A stretch of DNA of 64,000 nucleotides from Ichthyophis bannanicus (GCA_033557465.1 CM066047.1:3410001-3474000); one strand, 5' to 3'. Counted from the stretch's first letter, positions 31,238-42,829 are shown. Numbers and translations: made by a program. Notes: generated by a model from the letters alone, not told the origin.

Positions 31238-31260
31238 ACTTCCTGCTTGGTCCTGGAGAA

Positions 31261-31408
31261 AAGTGGCCTGCCCAGGACCACAAGGAGCATCTGTGGGACT
31301 AGAAACCACAGTCCTTCCGACCCAGGGTTGCTGTCCTCTAGTGGGATTTGAACCACTGACCTTCCAGCCTGTGGTACCTTGCCCCAACCACTAGGCCATT
31401 CCTCCCTT
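31261..31408 (-). mobile_element. tRNA-derived SINE, 5' half (split by DIRS A2)
   Basis: The body and tRNA-like head in minus orientation: the B box appears reversed as GGATTTGAACC near 31340 and the A box as CCACTAGGCCA near 31390. Together with 25371-25512 it makes one SINE. Confidence 0.88.
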
Positions 31409-32626
31409 GGAGTGTGCAGGGGGGAGAACTAAAAGCAAGCTGGACAATAGAGTCATAGCACCAGATCTAGTTAAGGTGGCTGGCTGTAGGCTAAAGGGTA
31501 AAGTGTTAAATTACGTGGGCGAAAGCAAGATGCAATAGGTGTGTTTTGATTGCTTTGCGAAAGGTGGCCAAATCTGAAATGAGACAAATAGGAGCAGGTA
31601 GGGAGTTCCATAGTAGAGGGGCGAAGAGGGAGAAGGCTCTGTTCGTTGTGAACTGGGAGCTTTTTCTAGCTATGGAAGGGATGGTGAGAGTGTTTTCCAT
31701 GTTTGTTCTTCTTGCACTGTTGTCAGGAGTCCAGTGTAGGAGATCTTCCAGTGAGGATTCGGATAGGTGATGGAGAATTTTAAATGTTTTCAGGAGAATT
31801 TTGTACTTAAGTCGATTGCTTATTGGGAGTCAGTGTAGATGGATTAGGAGAGGAGTTACATGTTCGTGTCTGGAAGCTCCGTAAATGGTTTGTGCAGCAG
31901 TTTTCAATGCTAATTGTAAAGGATGGAGAGAATATCCAGGAAGCCCATGCAGAATGACATTTGCATAGTCAAAGAGCGGAGTGATAAGGGCTTGGAAGAC
32001 AGTGAGGAAGTCAGTAGGCTCCAGTAAGGGTCAGAGATGAAGGAGGGAACGTATTTTATGATAGACAGCCTTTGTGATATTGTTTATATGGGGCTCCATG
32101 TTTAGGGACTGGTCCAGAGTGACGCCCAATCTAACCTCATGATTAGACTTCAGATCAGCATTCTTAACCTGTAGGGTTGTCGGGGGTATGAATGTTGGGA
32201 CTTTTGTGACAAATAAGACTTCAGTCTTTTTATAGTTCACTTTCAGGTTGTGCACAGCTAGCCAGTCGGAGACAGCATTGAAAGAATGATTCCAATGAAG
32301 TTTGGGTTTTCTGTTAAAAAGGAGTGTAGAGAAGCACATCATCTGCATATATGTGATAAAGAATGCCAAAGGATTGTATGATTGTACATATCGGTCGTAA
32401 ATATATGTTAAATAGCAAGGTAGATAGGGAAGAGCCCTGCGGTACTCTTTGTGTTTGCTGATACATATTTGATATTTGATTGCCCATACAAGGTTGTTGT
32501 TGCCGATCTGTTAGATATGAGCAACACCAATCTAAAGCTGAGCTCTGAATGCCCTTAAGCTTAAGCAGATTAATCAAATGGCTGTGACAGACAGTATCGA
32601 AGGCTGAAGCAATATGCATGAATATT
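31409..32626 (-). mobile_element. L2-d LINE, RT and C-terminal part
   Basis: From the right, the minus strand reads SAFDTVCHSHLINLLKLKGI, VPQGSSLSTLLFNIYL and HIYADDVLLYTPF near 32340. LGVTLDQSLNMEPHINNI follows near 32100 and LFAPLLWNSLPAPICL near 31600. Frameshifts and stops separate the blocks. It is interrupted by the CR1 fragment 32627-32880. Confidence 0.85.
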
Positions 32627-32880
32627 AACATAGTAGCATAGTAAATGACGGCAGATAAAGACCAGTATGGTCCATCTAGTCTGCCCAGTAAGATGGCAAG
32701 AGTAGGTGCACCTGCCGCTCCGTGCAGGCCACCCCTCCCCATGTCTTTGTTTAGGGGAGAACCCCCTGCTCCGTGTAGGACACCCCTGTTTGTTGAGAAA
32801 TTAGATAGTTCAGTTTATTTTGATTTTATCCTATTGTTGTAAAGGGATCCACTGTCTGTCCCATGCCATTCAGAATTAAG
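32627..32880 (-). mobile_element. CR1-family 3' fragment
   Basis: A minus-strand 3' end with TAGTAAATGACGGCAGATAA and GGTCCATCTAGTCTGCC, matching 42437-42735. ATTAA-type words occur on both sides and could be a short target duplication. Non-coding. Confidence 0.75.
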
Positions 32881-33670
32881 ATAAAGCCCTGTTTGGTATT
32901 ATTTAAGCCCAACATCAGGTTATCAAATAAGGATGTGAGCAAAGTCTCGACACCACGATGTTGTCGAAAACCATGCTGTTGCGGATCAAGTGGTGCGTGG
33001 CAATCAATATGGTCTTATATTTGTTGCTGTACTATCTTTTCCATTATTTTAGACAAGAAAGGAAGACTAGAAATGGGACGATAGGAGTTTGGGTCCTGTG
33101 GATCTAGCTTGGGATTTTTTAGGAGAGGTTTGATTGTGGCAGTTTTCAGTGATATTGGGACAATTCCTTTGTTGAAGTATAGGTGAATGATCCTGGCGAT
33201 GTGAGAGCTTAGTTCAGGGCAAGACTTGATCCAATGAGAAGGGCATGGATCAGTGGGCGAGGTGGTAGAATTAAGACCTTTTATTACATTTTTGATTTGT
33301 TTGGGGGAGTATGGGTAGAAATGTCTAATAGCAGGGATACTGGTGCTTTCAGACAATGGAACGTCTATGCAGATGTCTCCCAAATTGTTGAGGATTGCTT
33401 TGGTTTTATTGTGAAAATGAATGGCAGTGTCTTGAGGGTGGATTAAATTATTTGCTCGAAGCAGAGATGATTCATTTGTAAGGGACTGAATTAATCTAAA
33501 GAGCTCACGGGGCTTGTTGAGAGAGCGCATAAGTAGGTTTGTATAGTATTCCTTCTTCCTTTGCATAATAAGGTAGTGTTCTTGCAAGGTCATCATGTAT
33601 AATTCTCGGTCATGGGGGAGCCTAGAGTCACACCAATTTTGCTCCAGCTTCCTGAGATTCTTTAAAGATT
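32881..33670 (-). mobile_element. L2-d LINE, N-terminal RT part
   Basis: The minus-strand frame 33596-33015 (193 codons) contains KNVIKGLNSTTSPTDPCPSH and DPQDPNSYRPISSLPFLSK, which is the linker and start of L2-type RT. Upstream codons to about 33670 read KNLRKLEQNW. The 5' part is missing; a plus-strand L2 starts here head to head. Confidence 0.85.
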
Positions 33671-35668
33671 TGCACAGATCAGCTGTAAATCAGATAGCCA
33701 ACCAATCTAACCAGCTCCCAAATATCCCACCAGAACAACTAGCATGCCAATACAAGCAGCTCCGACAACCAACCAACCCAAAAGCGAATGCAACAACAAC
33801 AATCTACCCTACTGCTAAGGACACTGACTGGAGCACATTCGAAACAGTCACCAAAGGAAAGATAGAATCCACTATCTCTTGCCTAAACACCACCACCTCT
33901 CCATTAGATCCCTGCCCTGTGGAATGGATAAAGAAAATTAAGGAGGACATAAGCACAGCCTTAACCCACATAGTCAACGAATCTCTCAAGCAAGGACATA
34001 TGCCAGACGCCCTCAAAACATCTGTCATTCGCCCAACCATTAAGAAACACAACCTGGACCACCTTGACCCCGCCTCCTTCAGGCAAATAGCAAGTCTCCC
34101 ATTCACTGCTAAAATCATCGAGAAGATAATTCAACAACAGCTTCAAGGCAACCTCGATATCAACAACATCCTGGACCCACAACAACACTGATTCTGCCCA
34201 TCACATGGAGTTGAGACCCTCATATCATCACTACTGAACACTCTAATCAAAAGGTACACAGACAAAGCACTCTGGATATGCTATGATCTTTCTAGACATA
34301 TCTGAAGCATTTGACACCATCTCCCACAACACACTCCTACATAGACTACAAGAGATTGGCATCAAGGATATAGTGCTACAATGGTTCCACTCCTACCTGA
34401 CCAATAGACAACAGCTAATCCGCACAAACATGGCAACCTCCCCCCCCCCCTTTTCAACAGCACCAAGGAGTACCCCAAGGCTCCACACTATCCGCGATGC
34501 TCTTCAATATCTACCTACAGCCACTCTGCTCGGTAATACGCGCTCACAACTTGAACTACCATATCTACGCAGACGACATAATGCTTTATGGACCCATCAC
34601 AACCACAAACCCAACAAACAATCACCTATCAGACTGCTTTATTGATGTCTCCAGCTGGCTACAAGAGAACAACCTCTCCATCAACATTAAAAAAACGGAA
34701 GCCCTCATTGTGACCAAGGACCCAAACTTCACCCCACCGCCACACCTCACCTTGGGAACCACCCAAATACAAGTCCAACCCCACATAAAATACTTGGGAA
34801 CCATCACTGATCAAGCCCTTACATTCAAACAATAGATCAAAAAGACGGCCGGAACAATATTCCACAAAGCAAAGACAGTACAACGGCTCAGACCACTCAT
34901 CGACCCTCAGGACTTCAGAACAGTCATGCAGGCCATGACGCTCCCCCACCTGGACTACTGCAATGCAATTTATCATGGACTACCCGCCGCCCACACCAAC
35001 CCCCTACGGACTGCCTTAAACACCACCGCAAGAATCATCCAGAAGGCAAAAAACCACAATTACATCACCCCAGTCCTGAGAGAACTTCACATCCTGCCCC
35101 TCGAAGCAAGGATTAAATACAAATCCCTCCTACTTATCTATAAAGCCCTTCATCAAACCCAGACCACACAACTTCGGACTCTACTACCTCACCCTACTCT
35201 CAACAGGCCAACCCGTCAGACCACCAGCAACATTCTCACTATCCCCCATGAACGAACTAAGTTCAATCAGCAAACCTGGAACAGAGCATTCGAACTGTAC
35301 GCACCCTCCCTCTGGAACTCCCTCCCAAGCCAGATCCGAAGCACCAAAGACCTCTCCGCATTCCGGAAACAGTTAAAAAACATCCTGTTTCATAAATATC
35401 TTGGACCTGAAACAGACACCTCTCAATAACTGTTCACCAGAACCCCCTGACCTACCCCCCCCCCCCAGCAACCATCTAAGAGACTACCGAAAAACGTCTA
35501 CTGTCTAGTACTGTTACTTTCTGTGAAGATCAACAATTTTATCCCACTGATGATGGCCCCTCTCCCTCTTTCTGTCAACTTGATTATTGTCCCCCTCCCC
35601 TTTTATGTTAAACCGCTTTGACCCGGTGAAAAGCGGGATATAAATGCAGGTAAATAAATAAATAAATA
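33671..35668 (+). mobile_element. L2-like LINE, 5' truncated (L2-b)
   Basis: The plus strand reads NTTTSPLDPCPVEWIKKIK and DPASFRQIASLPFTAK near 34000, then MIFLDISEAFDTISHNTLL near 34300 and [14 protein letters not shown] (YADD) near 34560. LPHLDYCNAIYHGLP follows near 34950 and LYAPSLWNSLPSQIRSTKD near 35310. Four to five frameshifts or stops break it. The 3' end has ACCGCTTTGACCCGGTGAAA, GCGGGATATAAATGCAGG and an (AAAT)n tail at 35648-35668. The SINE at 55711 has this same tail. Confidence 0.9.
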
Positions 35669-35732
35669 GCCGTATGCATCCTATTATTCAGCCATTTATG
35701 CTGGGTTAGTAGTACAGCTTTTCCTAGAATAT

Positions 35733-35848
35733 AGAGTTTTTATATGATAAAGATAAAGTGGACCAACAGCCGTTTCAACCTGTACCTTATGATCTGGACC
35801 CATTGGTGATGAAAGAAGAAGTCGAAGCAGCATTCAAAACATTATCAA
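35733..35848 (+). mobile_element. RTE/BovB-type LINE, piece 5
   Basis: LYDKDKVDQQPFQPVPYDL and EEVEAAFKTLSK resume the RTE linker just before the RT. The next RTE residues (NKAPGIDDIP) are at about 36820, after another L2 insertion. Confidence 0.85.
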
Positions 35849-36815
35849 AGAACTTCATCCCCCCAGCCTATCTAAAAGTCAAGGAAGCCGAGCTGCAAAC
35901 CAAGTCCACGATTCAATACCTTGGTGTCACTCTTGACCAACGACTGGACATGAAGGCACACATTAGCAACATGGTAAGAGCGGTCTACCATAAGACTCGG
36001 ACTCTCAGACACTTACGCCCCCTGCTACAACCGGATGATTTCCGAACGATCTATCAAGCACTGACCATCCCATATCTTGACTACGCCAACACGATCCTCC
36101 AAGGGCTCCCACAATCCACCCTGGCTCCGCTACAGCTCGCCATGAATGCCGCAGCCAGAGTTCTGAATGGCGCCTCCAGGCGTGACCACGTAACACTCAT
36201 TCTGAAACAGCTGCATTGGCTCCCCATCTGCAGCAGGCTCTCCTACCTACAAGACCTTACTGCTAACCTTCAAGGCCATTAACGGGCTCTCCTCCTCCTC
36301 ACTCGCTGACCTTATTCACATTACTCCCCCCAACAGGGCCAGAAGATCTGCAGCAATAAACACACTGATAATCCCCAAAACAGTGACCCAATGCACCCAG
36401 GGAGCAGTGAACAGGGCCTTTAGGCTCTGTGCACCTAGATGCTGGAATGCTCTGTCACCCGACATCCGGGCAATCCCTGACATAACACAATTTAAGAAGG
36501 CTTTGAAGCACTACCTCTTCCTCAAGTGCTACCCAGAGGAATGGCGCCCCAACCCGCCTCACACACAATAACGCGCTTTGCTTAAGCTGATGTACTGATA
36601 TAGTACCATAGATATGTAAATAGTTACCCTGGTGACATAGACTGATATTGTACCATAAATATGTAAATAGTTACCCTGGTTATCCAATTTGATTCACCTG
36701 TTATTTGTAAATACGGTGTAGATTTCTGCCCGTATAAACGCATTTGTTACATGTAAACCGCACTGATATCAAATAGCACGGTATAGAAGAGACTATAAAT
36801 AAATAAATAAAATAA
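35849..36815 (+). mobile_element. L2-like LINE, 5' truncated (L2-a type)
   Basis: Same family as 23498-24657: YLKVKEAELQTKSTIQYLGV, LQPDDFRTIYQALTIPYLDY and LKQLHWLPICSR in one frame, then a frameshift near 36240, then LCAPRCWNALSPDIRAIPD. The 3' end has TAAACCGCACTGATATC and the CACGGTATAGAAGAG hairpin with an (AAAT)n tail. It is inserted in the RTE just before its RT. Confidence 0.9.
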
Positions 36816-37855
36816 ACAAAGCACCAGGCATTGATGACATTCCCATAGATGTATTACAGTAACCTGATGCAGCTGTCACCATATTTACAAGGCTCTGCCA
36901 AGAAATTTGGAAGATATCATCATGGCCAACTGACTGGAAAAGATCTGTGTTTATACCAATACTAAAGAAAGGTGATCCAACTGACTGTGGAAATTATCGC
37001 ACAATCGCTCTGATCCCACATGCCAGCAAGATTCTACTGAAGATTATTCAACAGAAACTACAACCATACCTGGAACAAGAACTACCTGAAGTGCAAGCAG
37101 GGTTCAGGAAAGGGTGAGGAACAGGAGACATCATCGCGGATGTGAGATGGATCCTTGAAAAGACTAAAGAATACCAAAAGGATATCTATTTGTGCTTTAT
37201 CGACTATTGCAAGGCTTTTGACTGTGTAAACCATGAGAAACTCTGGGCCACATTAAAAAGCATGGGTATACCAGAACACCCGATCGTTCTCTTGCAGTCT
37301 GTACATTGATCAAGAAGCAACAGTTCGAACGGAACAAGGAGAAACAGAATGGTTTAAAATAAGCAAAGGTGTATGACAAGGCTGCATACTTTCCCCCTAC
37401 CTGTTTAATTTATATGCAGAACAAATCATCAGAGAAGCAGGATTGTATGAAGGCAACAGAGGTGTGAAGATTGGTGAAGACTCATCAACAACCTTCGTTA
37501 TGCTGATGATATCACATTACTGGCTGAACGTGAAGATGGTCTGAAACATTTGCTTCTCACGATGAAGGAACATAGTCTTAAAATGGGCCTGCACCTTAAT
37601 GTAAAGAAGACAAAGATCATGACAACTGGCAAAATCAATAAGTTCATCGTTGAAGGAGAAGAAATTGAAATCGTGGACAAATTTAATCTACTTGGATCAA
37701 CTATTAATAAAGAAGCAACAAGCAGTCAAGAAATCCAACGACGCATTGCTCTTGGCAGAATGGCTATGAAAGACCTAGACAAGATTCTCAAGAGCAGAGA
37801 TGTCTCTCTCCATGCAAAGATTTGACTCGTTCAAGCCATGGTTTGGAGGAACGAT
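36816..37855 (+). mobile_element. RTE/BovB-type LINE, piece 6 (RT)
   Basis: The RTE reverse transcriptase: KAPGIDDIPIDVLQ near 36820, WPTDWKRSVFIPILKKGDP near 36930, DIYLCFIDYCKAFDCVNHEK near 37185, NLRYADDITLLAEREDG (YADD) near 37490 and DKFNLLGSTINKEATSSQ near 37680. It is broken by several frameshifts and stops. The sequence ends at ATGGTTTGGAGG near 37850 and resumes at about 39660. Confidence 0.9.
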
Positions 37856-39659
37856 ATATTTTTAATCTTAATAGCTTGTCACCCAACGGTTTGAACATGG
37901 ACAAAAATTTATCAGTATTCCTATGAGGTCTCTTTTCTTAGCCCCTGGATTCACAAATGGTCTGTTTCAGTAATTCAAGTATGTATTAAAAGTTTTTTTA
38001 CATAAGTTTTTTATACATGTTTTTTGTCCTTTAATGTTGGTATTGATGTAGGATATAGTTCTTTTTTCTTTAGAGAGCCCAACGATCTGTCTGCAGTACA
38101 TTTAAATTGCTGCCTTTTGAAGGGAGTAGTAAGGTTTACCTATAGTTATAATTGATGACAATGTCTCCCTTTATCCCTGAGGCTTGCAGAACCAGTTTTG
38201 GCGCTACCTGAAATGATGTCACCTTTATTTGCATACCGTGGGTATTAATTGTATTCAACACGCAGACGCCGGCGTTTTTACTTTCGTTTTCATGCATTTG
38301 GAAGGGACCCTCGACTGAAGCGATCAAGTGCTTTGCAACCTTAAAGTGAGTTACTGAAGGGTTTTTGGTGTTACGTATGGGCTTGATGGTTGTTATGTGT
38401 ACCCGATGTAGTTAGAACTTATCAGGTATATGGATTCACAATAGCAATTAGAACTTTTTCATGCTTAGTTTTCATCACTATAGTCGGATGGTCGGTAGCT
38501 CTTGGCCGGGTTTATAAGATTGGAATTTTTTAACGGGGTTTTAGTAGTCCTAACAGAATGTTTTCTGCTGTAAACACCGCTTTTTATATTTAAATCAGAA
38601 GGCGCTGTTAAACGAGAAGTTATGTATGTTGATAATGGTTAAATTATTTGTAGCGTCGGGTCTACACGTTTCCTGTTCAGACTCCAAATTAGATTTCTTG
38701 CCCCAACAATTGTTGTTAACCAGTGTGGATCAGTGAGTCTTGGTTCTTTGGGGGGGTTTTCGTCCATACGTTATACTATATAAAGTTTGTGTAGCGCAGG
38801 ATTGTTACCCATTCTCTGTCTGATTGCACACAAGGTAGACTAGGACGGGGGTTATATTTTGCAATAAGTTGTAAAGGATGAGTATCATGTGTCTCTTTTC
38901 CTTTTTAGTATCGGGTTCTTTTTCCTTGAAACAACAGTTTTGAAAGAACATTATCGTGCTCATAGGTAATTACTTTTAGATGAACAATTTATCTTAGTGA
39001 GACCCTTTTGAATATTAGGTACAGTGAATTATTAAATACAGTATGATGATGCACTTATCCATATTGTTCTCTTCCTTGTCCCTGATAGTATCTAGAGCAC
39101 CATGGAAGTATGATTGTTTATGAAGGTACGCAATGTTTGTTTCATTCTTTTACCATCTAATATATATATGGTTTTATATGTGGTTACAACATGGTAGTAT
39201 GCCCTGTGATATGGGTAATAGTTTATAAACACCCTTTATACATCTAGTTCACTATTTATTTATTTATATATTTATACATGTTTTAACTATTATGTTCTTT
39301 TGTCTGTCATATGATGCCTTTGAGGACCTTATTGTGCTGTTGCTGATCTTTTAATTCATTATTCATTTCTTATGATTGTTTATAGATGTTTTATATGTTT
39401 CTTATATGATATCTATGTATTTATAATATTAAGCTTTTTATTGTCATCCTTTGGTATGACGTTTTTATGTTTTATTCATTGATTGTTGTATATTTAATTA
39501 TTTATTTGTTGTTATTTTATGTAGCCTGACCCTGAAGAAGGCAACGAAACACGGCCTATGTCGGGCCATAGGCTTTTTCTACTAATAAAGATTGTCCTTC
39601 CACTCGCTATCCACGTTTCTTACTGGGATCCTTGTAGCACGTGGTTTTGTGCCTTTTGT
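37856..39659 (+). mobile_element. Non-coding insertion ending in a hammerhead motif (Penelope-like?)
   Basis: About 1.8 kb of AT-rich, non-coding sequence inserted in the RTE RT C-terminus. Its right end carries a hammerhead-ribozyme motif, an AATAAAG signal and a short tail, an arrangement seen in the terminal repeats of Penelope-like elements. I see no RT or GIY-YIG coding in it, so it may be a solo terminal region or a non-autonomous derivative. Confidence 0.5.
39523..39574 (+). ncRNA. Hammerhead ribozyme motif
   Basis: The core CTGAAGA (39532-39538, fits CUGANGA) is followed by a minimal stem II with a GCAA loop, GAAA at 39546-39549, a short stem III (CAC...ATG) and the cleavage triplet GTC at 39560-39562. 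Stem I pairs GCCTGACC (39524-39531) with GGGCCATAGGC (39563-39573) through an internal bulge. A very short stem III is typical of hammerheads in Penelope-like retroelements. One stem III pair is mismatched, so activity may be reduced. Confidence 0.7.
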
Positions 39660-39847
39660 TGGTACCAATGAAAAAGATAGACAGGAAGAAAACTGATGCC
39701 TTTGAATTATGGTGCTGGCGGCGAATACTGCGGACTGCCCGAATAACAAACCAGTCAGTACTAGAGGAGGTCAAACCTAAGCTTCCTTTAGAAGCTCAGA
39801 TGACTTCGACTTTCATACTTTGGACACATCAAGCGAAGAGAGAGATG
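39660..39847 (+). mobile_element. RTE/BovB-type LINE, piece 7
   Basis: MKKIDRKKTDAFELWCWRRI near 39670 and the following TNQSVLEEVKPK and FGHIKRRE blocks are the conserved C-terminal region of RTE ORF2. It is interrupted again at about 39847. Confidence 0.9.
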
Positions 39848-40087
39848 TTTATGTTTATTTAAAACTTTATATACCGCCCATTACATAAGCATCTGGGCGG
39901 TTTACAGCCAAAATAAAATTAGGAATTTAAAAAATGCTGCAGAAAGGGAAAATGAACGCCATAACATTTTTTAAAAGAATAGGGAGAGGCAGAGACAGTG
40001 ATAGAGGGGAAAGGGTAGAACAGCAGGTAAAGGAAGAAAGACAAGGAACAACAATGGGGAGGGACGGTAGAAAGGGGAGCTAAAGGA
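39848..40087 (-). mobile_element. L2-like 3' tail fragment
   Basis: TTTATTTAAAACTTTATATA, then CCGCCCATTACATAAGCATC and GGGCGGTTTACAG form an L2-type hairpin 3' end in minus orientation, followed by purine-rich 3' UTR. GAGAGATG before and GAGACATG after look like an 8-bp target duplication with one change. Confidence 0.7.
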
Positions 40088-40296
40088 GACATGTCATTAG
40101 AGAAAAACATCATGCTTGGCAAGATAGAAGGTTAATGCAAGAGAGGAAGGCTAACAATGAGATGGATCGATACAATAACAGCAGCTACGGGTATCAGTCT
40201 GTCAACAATGAGCTGTCTGACTGAAGACAACTATCCAGAGGGTCGCCATGAGTCGACACCGACTCAACAGCACTTAACAAGAATCACATAAGTGGT
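40088..40296 (+). mobile_element. RTE/BovB-type LINE, piece 8 (3' end)
   Basis: IREKNIMLGKIEG near 40100 and MRWIDTITAATG near 40160, then the characteristic RTE/BovB 3' end: GGGTCGCCATGAGTCG followed by CCGACTCAACAGCACTTAAC. This closes the copy that starts near 20570. Confidence 0.88.
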
Positions 40297-40482
40297 GGGT
40301 GATGTTATCAGATAGCACCAATATAGCTAGTTTTCTCATGTTTTTCTGAGCATTCATGAATGCACTAAGTACATGTTGCTTCATGAATCCTCAATCTAAT
40401 GCAAAGCTTAGGAATCAACTCCCTGAGAAGGTGGGTGCAGGCAACATGTAAATGTAAATATATAAATGTGTGTTGCAGGTAA

Positions 40483-40670
40483 TTACTACTAATCATTTGT
40501 ATGGTACTAGAAGGTGTACACAGCCCTGAACTAACATTGCTTTCTATATCAACATGCAGGATGAAACAGACATACAAGTAGGGAATCCCATAGCTGGGGG
40601 AAAATGTGGCAGAACGATACAGAAATATTTCCCAATGTACAGAGAACAGTAAAACAAAATGCAAAAAAAC
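40483..40670 (-). mobile_element. L2-like 3' tail fragment
   Basis: TTACTACTAATCATTTGTAT and a TGTACACAGCCCTG block are the reverse of the (TAG)n-ended L2 3' UTR at 2600-2698. Short and non-coding. The stretch 40297-40482 before it holds nothing I recognise. Confidence 0.6.
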
Positions 40671-40688
40671 TGGTTCAAAAAGTCTATA

Positions 40689-41000
40689 GATAGAACAGCT
40701 GATTTGAACCCACTTAATGTGTCTTCATAAAATGTGGAATTTTTCTATTCAGTAATTGAGGCTCAGTCCACGGACTGACAGCAGCAAACTGCTCATCATC
40801 TGTCACAATTTTGCCCAAGAGTAAAGTTCTCCTTTCTTTTTAAACATAAGATATATATCTCATAGAATAATCACTTAATTTGCTGGCACTGACTCCTCCA
40901 GGCATTAAATCAGGCTACAAATGACAGTTAACACCAGCCAGGTGACCACAGCCTATGGTTTTGCTGCAAAGCAGCTTTTTCACCACCATCATCTGTTTGA
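40689..41000. repeat. Long inverted repeat, left arm
   Basis: Diverged reverse complement of about 42830-43176. Shared words include ACAGCTGATTTGAACCCACT, GGAATTTTTCTATTCA, GACTGACAGCAGCAAACT, TGGCACTGACTCCTCCAGG and CACCAGCCAGGTGACCA. The arms differ by substitutions and small indels. The spacer of about 1.8 kb holds a CR1 copy and a CR1 3' fragment. Non-coding; the nature of the repeat is unknown. Confidence 0.8.
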
Positions 41001-41176
41001 AGGCTTCCTAGAGCTCATAGAGGGTTAATCTATGGGTTTATTTGGAATGTAGTTATGTGAGGGTATTAGGCTGGTTTTGGAAAAATGTTTATATTTCCAT
41101 TTTATGTTGTGATTGGTCAATAGTGTCCACCAATGAGAAAGGTGAGGTATTGAAGGTAGTGTGATGTACTGATAGG

Positions 41177-42294
41177 TATTAACTGATTTCTTTGACTGGG
41201 TGACCAGGGAGTTAGACATAGGGAGAGCCCTAGATGCAGTGTGCTTAGATTTCAGTAAAGCCTTTGACACTGTTCCACACAGGCGACTTATAAACAAACT
41301 GAGCACCCTAAAATTACTGATTGGGTTAGAAATTGGTTAAGTGGGAGAGTACAAAGGGTTGAGGTAAATGGAGCTCATTCTGAAGTGTTTATCAGTGGTA
41401 TGCCGCAGGGATCTGTCCTTGGTCCAATTCTTTTTAACATCTTTGTTAGTGATATTGCAGAAGGGCTGTTGGGTAAGCTTTGCCTCTTTGCGGACAATAC
41501 TAAAATCTGCAACAGTAGATACCCAGGAAGGAGTAGATAACATGAGGAGGGATCTAGTTAAACTTGAAGAATGGTCTAGAATTTGTCTGCTGAGATTTAA
41601 TGACAAAAAAGGCAGGGTTTTGCATTTAGACTGCAAAAATCCAAGGGAGCAATACAGTATAGAGGGTGAAGTACTTCTGTCCACAAAAGAGCAGGACCTC
41701 AGCGTGATTGTGTCTGACGATCTGAAGGTAGCTTACAGGTAGAAAAGGCAACGGTGAAAGCTAGAAGAATGCTTGGGTGCATAGGGAGAGGAATGGCCAG
41801 CAGAAAAAAGGCAGTGAAAATGCCTTTATATAGGTCTTTGGTGCGACCTCATTTGGAGTATTGTGTGCAATTTTGGAGACCGCACTTCCGAAAGGCTATA
41901 AACAGGTTGGAGTCTGTGCAGAGGGTGACAGACTTAAGGATCTTAATACGTATATTTTAGAGGAAAGGCGGGATAGAGAAGATATCATAGAGATGTTTAA
42001 ATATCTCCATAAATACATGCACAGGAGAAGAGCCTCTTTCGATTGAAAGCAAGCTTGCTACAAGAGGACATAGGATGAGGATGAAAGGAGATATTTCTTT
42101 ACGGAAAGAGTGGTAGATGCATGGAATAGTCTTCCAGTGGAGGTGGTAGAGATGAAGACAGTATCTGAATTAAAAAATGCATGGGACAAACACAGAGGCC
42201 CTCAAAAGGGAAAAAGGACTGTTGTAGTAGTTGATATGGAAGGGCAGACTAAATAGGCCATGTGGTCTTTTTATGCTGTCATGTTTCTATTTGA
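41177..42294 (+). mobile_element. CR1 LINE copy 3, 5' truncated
   Basis: Plus-strand CR1 of the same subfamily as copy 2: ISVKPLTLFHTGDL-type degraded palm, then GMPQGSVLGPILFNIFVSDI near 41400 and LFADNTKI (FADD altered to FADN) near 41485. VDTQEGVDNMRRDLVKLEEW follows, and EYCVQFWRPHFRKA near 41850. The 3' end is AGGCCATGTGGTC...CATGTTTCTA near 42290. Many frameshifts. Confidence 0.88.
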
Positions 42295-42436
42295 AAGGAG
42301 GAGTTTGATTGGATGTTTGGTGGTGTTAGTGGATTCTCATTGGTGAATGTGTGAGAGTTTGTGGTTTAAAAGAGTAAAAGGAAAGGGCAGTTTTAATCAG
42401 GCCTTAGTACAGGAAGGATGTGTATCGATAAGGTAA

Positions 42437-42735
42437 CATACATAGTATATGATGGCAGATAAAGACCAGTATGGTCCATCTAGTCTGCCTAACAAGGCGG
42501 AAAAAGTAGGTGCACTTCCGCTCCATGCAGGTCACCTCTCCCCATGCCTTTGTTTAGGGGTGTACCCACCGCTCCGTGTAGGTCACCCCTATTTGTTCAG
42601 ATAGAAGAGATAGTTATGCTTATTTTGATTTTATCCTGTTTCTATAAAGGGATCCACTATGTCTGTCCCATGCCATTTTGAATTCTGTCACTGTGTTTGT
42701 CCCCATGACTTCCATCTGGAGGGCATTTCAAGCAT
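42437..42735 (-). mobile_element. CR1-family 3' fragment
   Basis: Relative of 32627-32880: GATGGCAGATAAAGACCAG and GGTCCATCTAGTCTGCC near its left end. Minus orientation, non-coding. Confidence 0.75.
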
Positions 42736-42829
42736 CCCACCACCTTTCAGGTGGGTTTGTTATGTGTTAGGGGGATACTGTTTAAAATTTCTGGGCATGA
42801 ACTAACGGTTATCTCTTTGGTTTTCACCA

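Larger units (their letters stand above)
25513..31260 (-). mobile_element. DIRS element A2, full length, all frames open
   Basis: A 5748-bp DIRS retrotransposon on the minus strand, same family as A. It has both inverted terminal repeats, an internal complementary region whose junction predicts exactly the observed ends AGCG and GGAGAA, and three overlapping open frames (gag 632 aa, RT/RNase H/methyltransferase-like 740 codons, recombinase) with no stop or frameshift. It sits in a SINE with no target duplication. This is the least decayed mobile element in the window and could be competent. Confidence 0.95.

Noticed and set aside
5337..31260. LTR retrotransposon or endogenous retrovirus
   Set aside because: No direct LTRs, protease, integrase or envelope; terminal repeats are inverted and the integration enzyme is a tyrosine recombinase, which defines DIRS.
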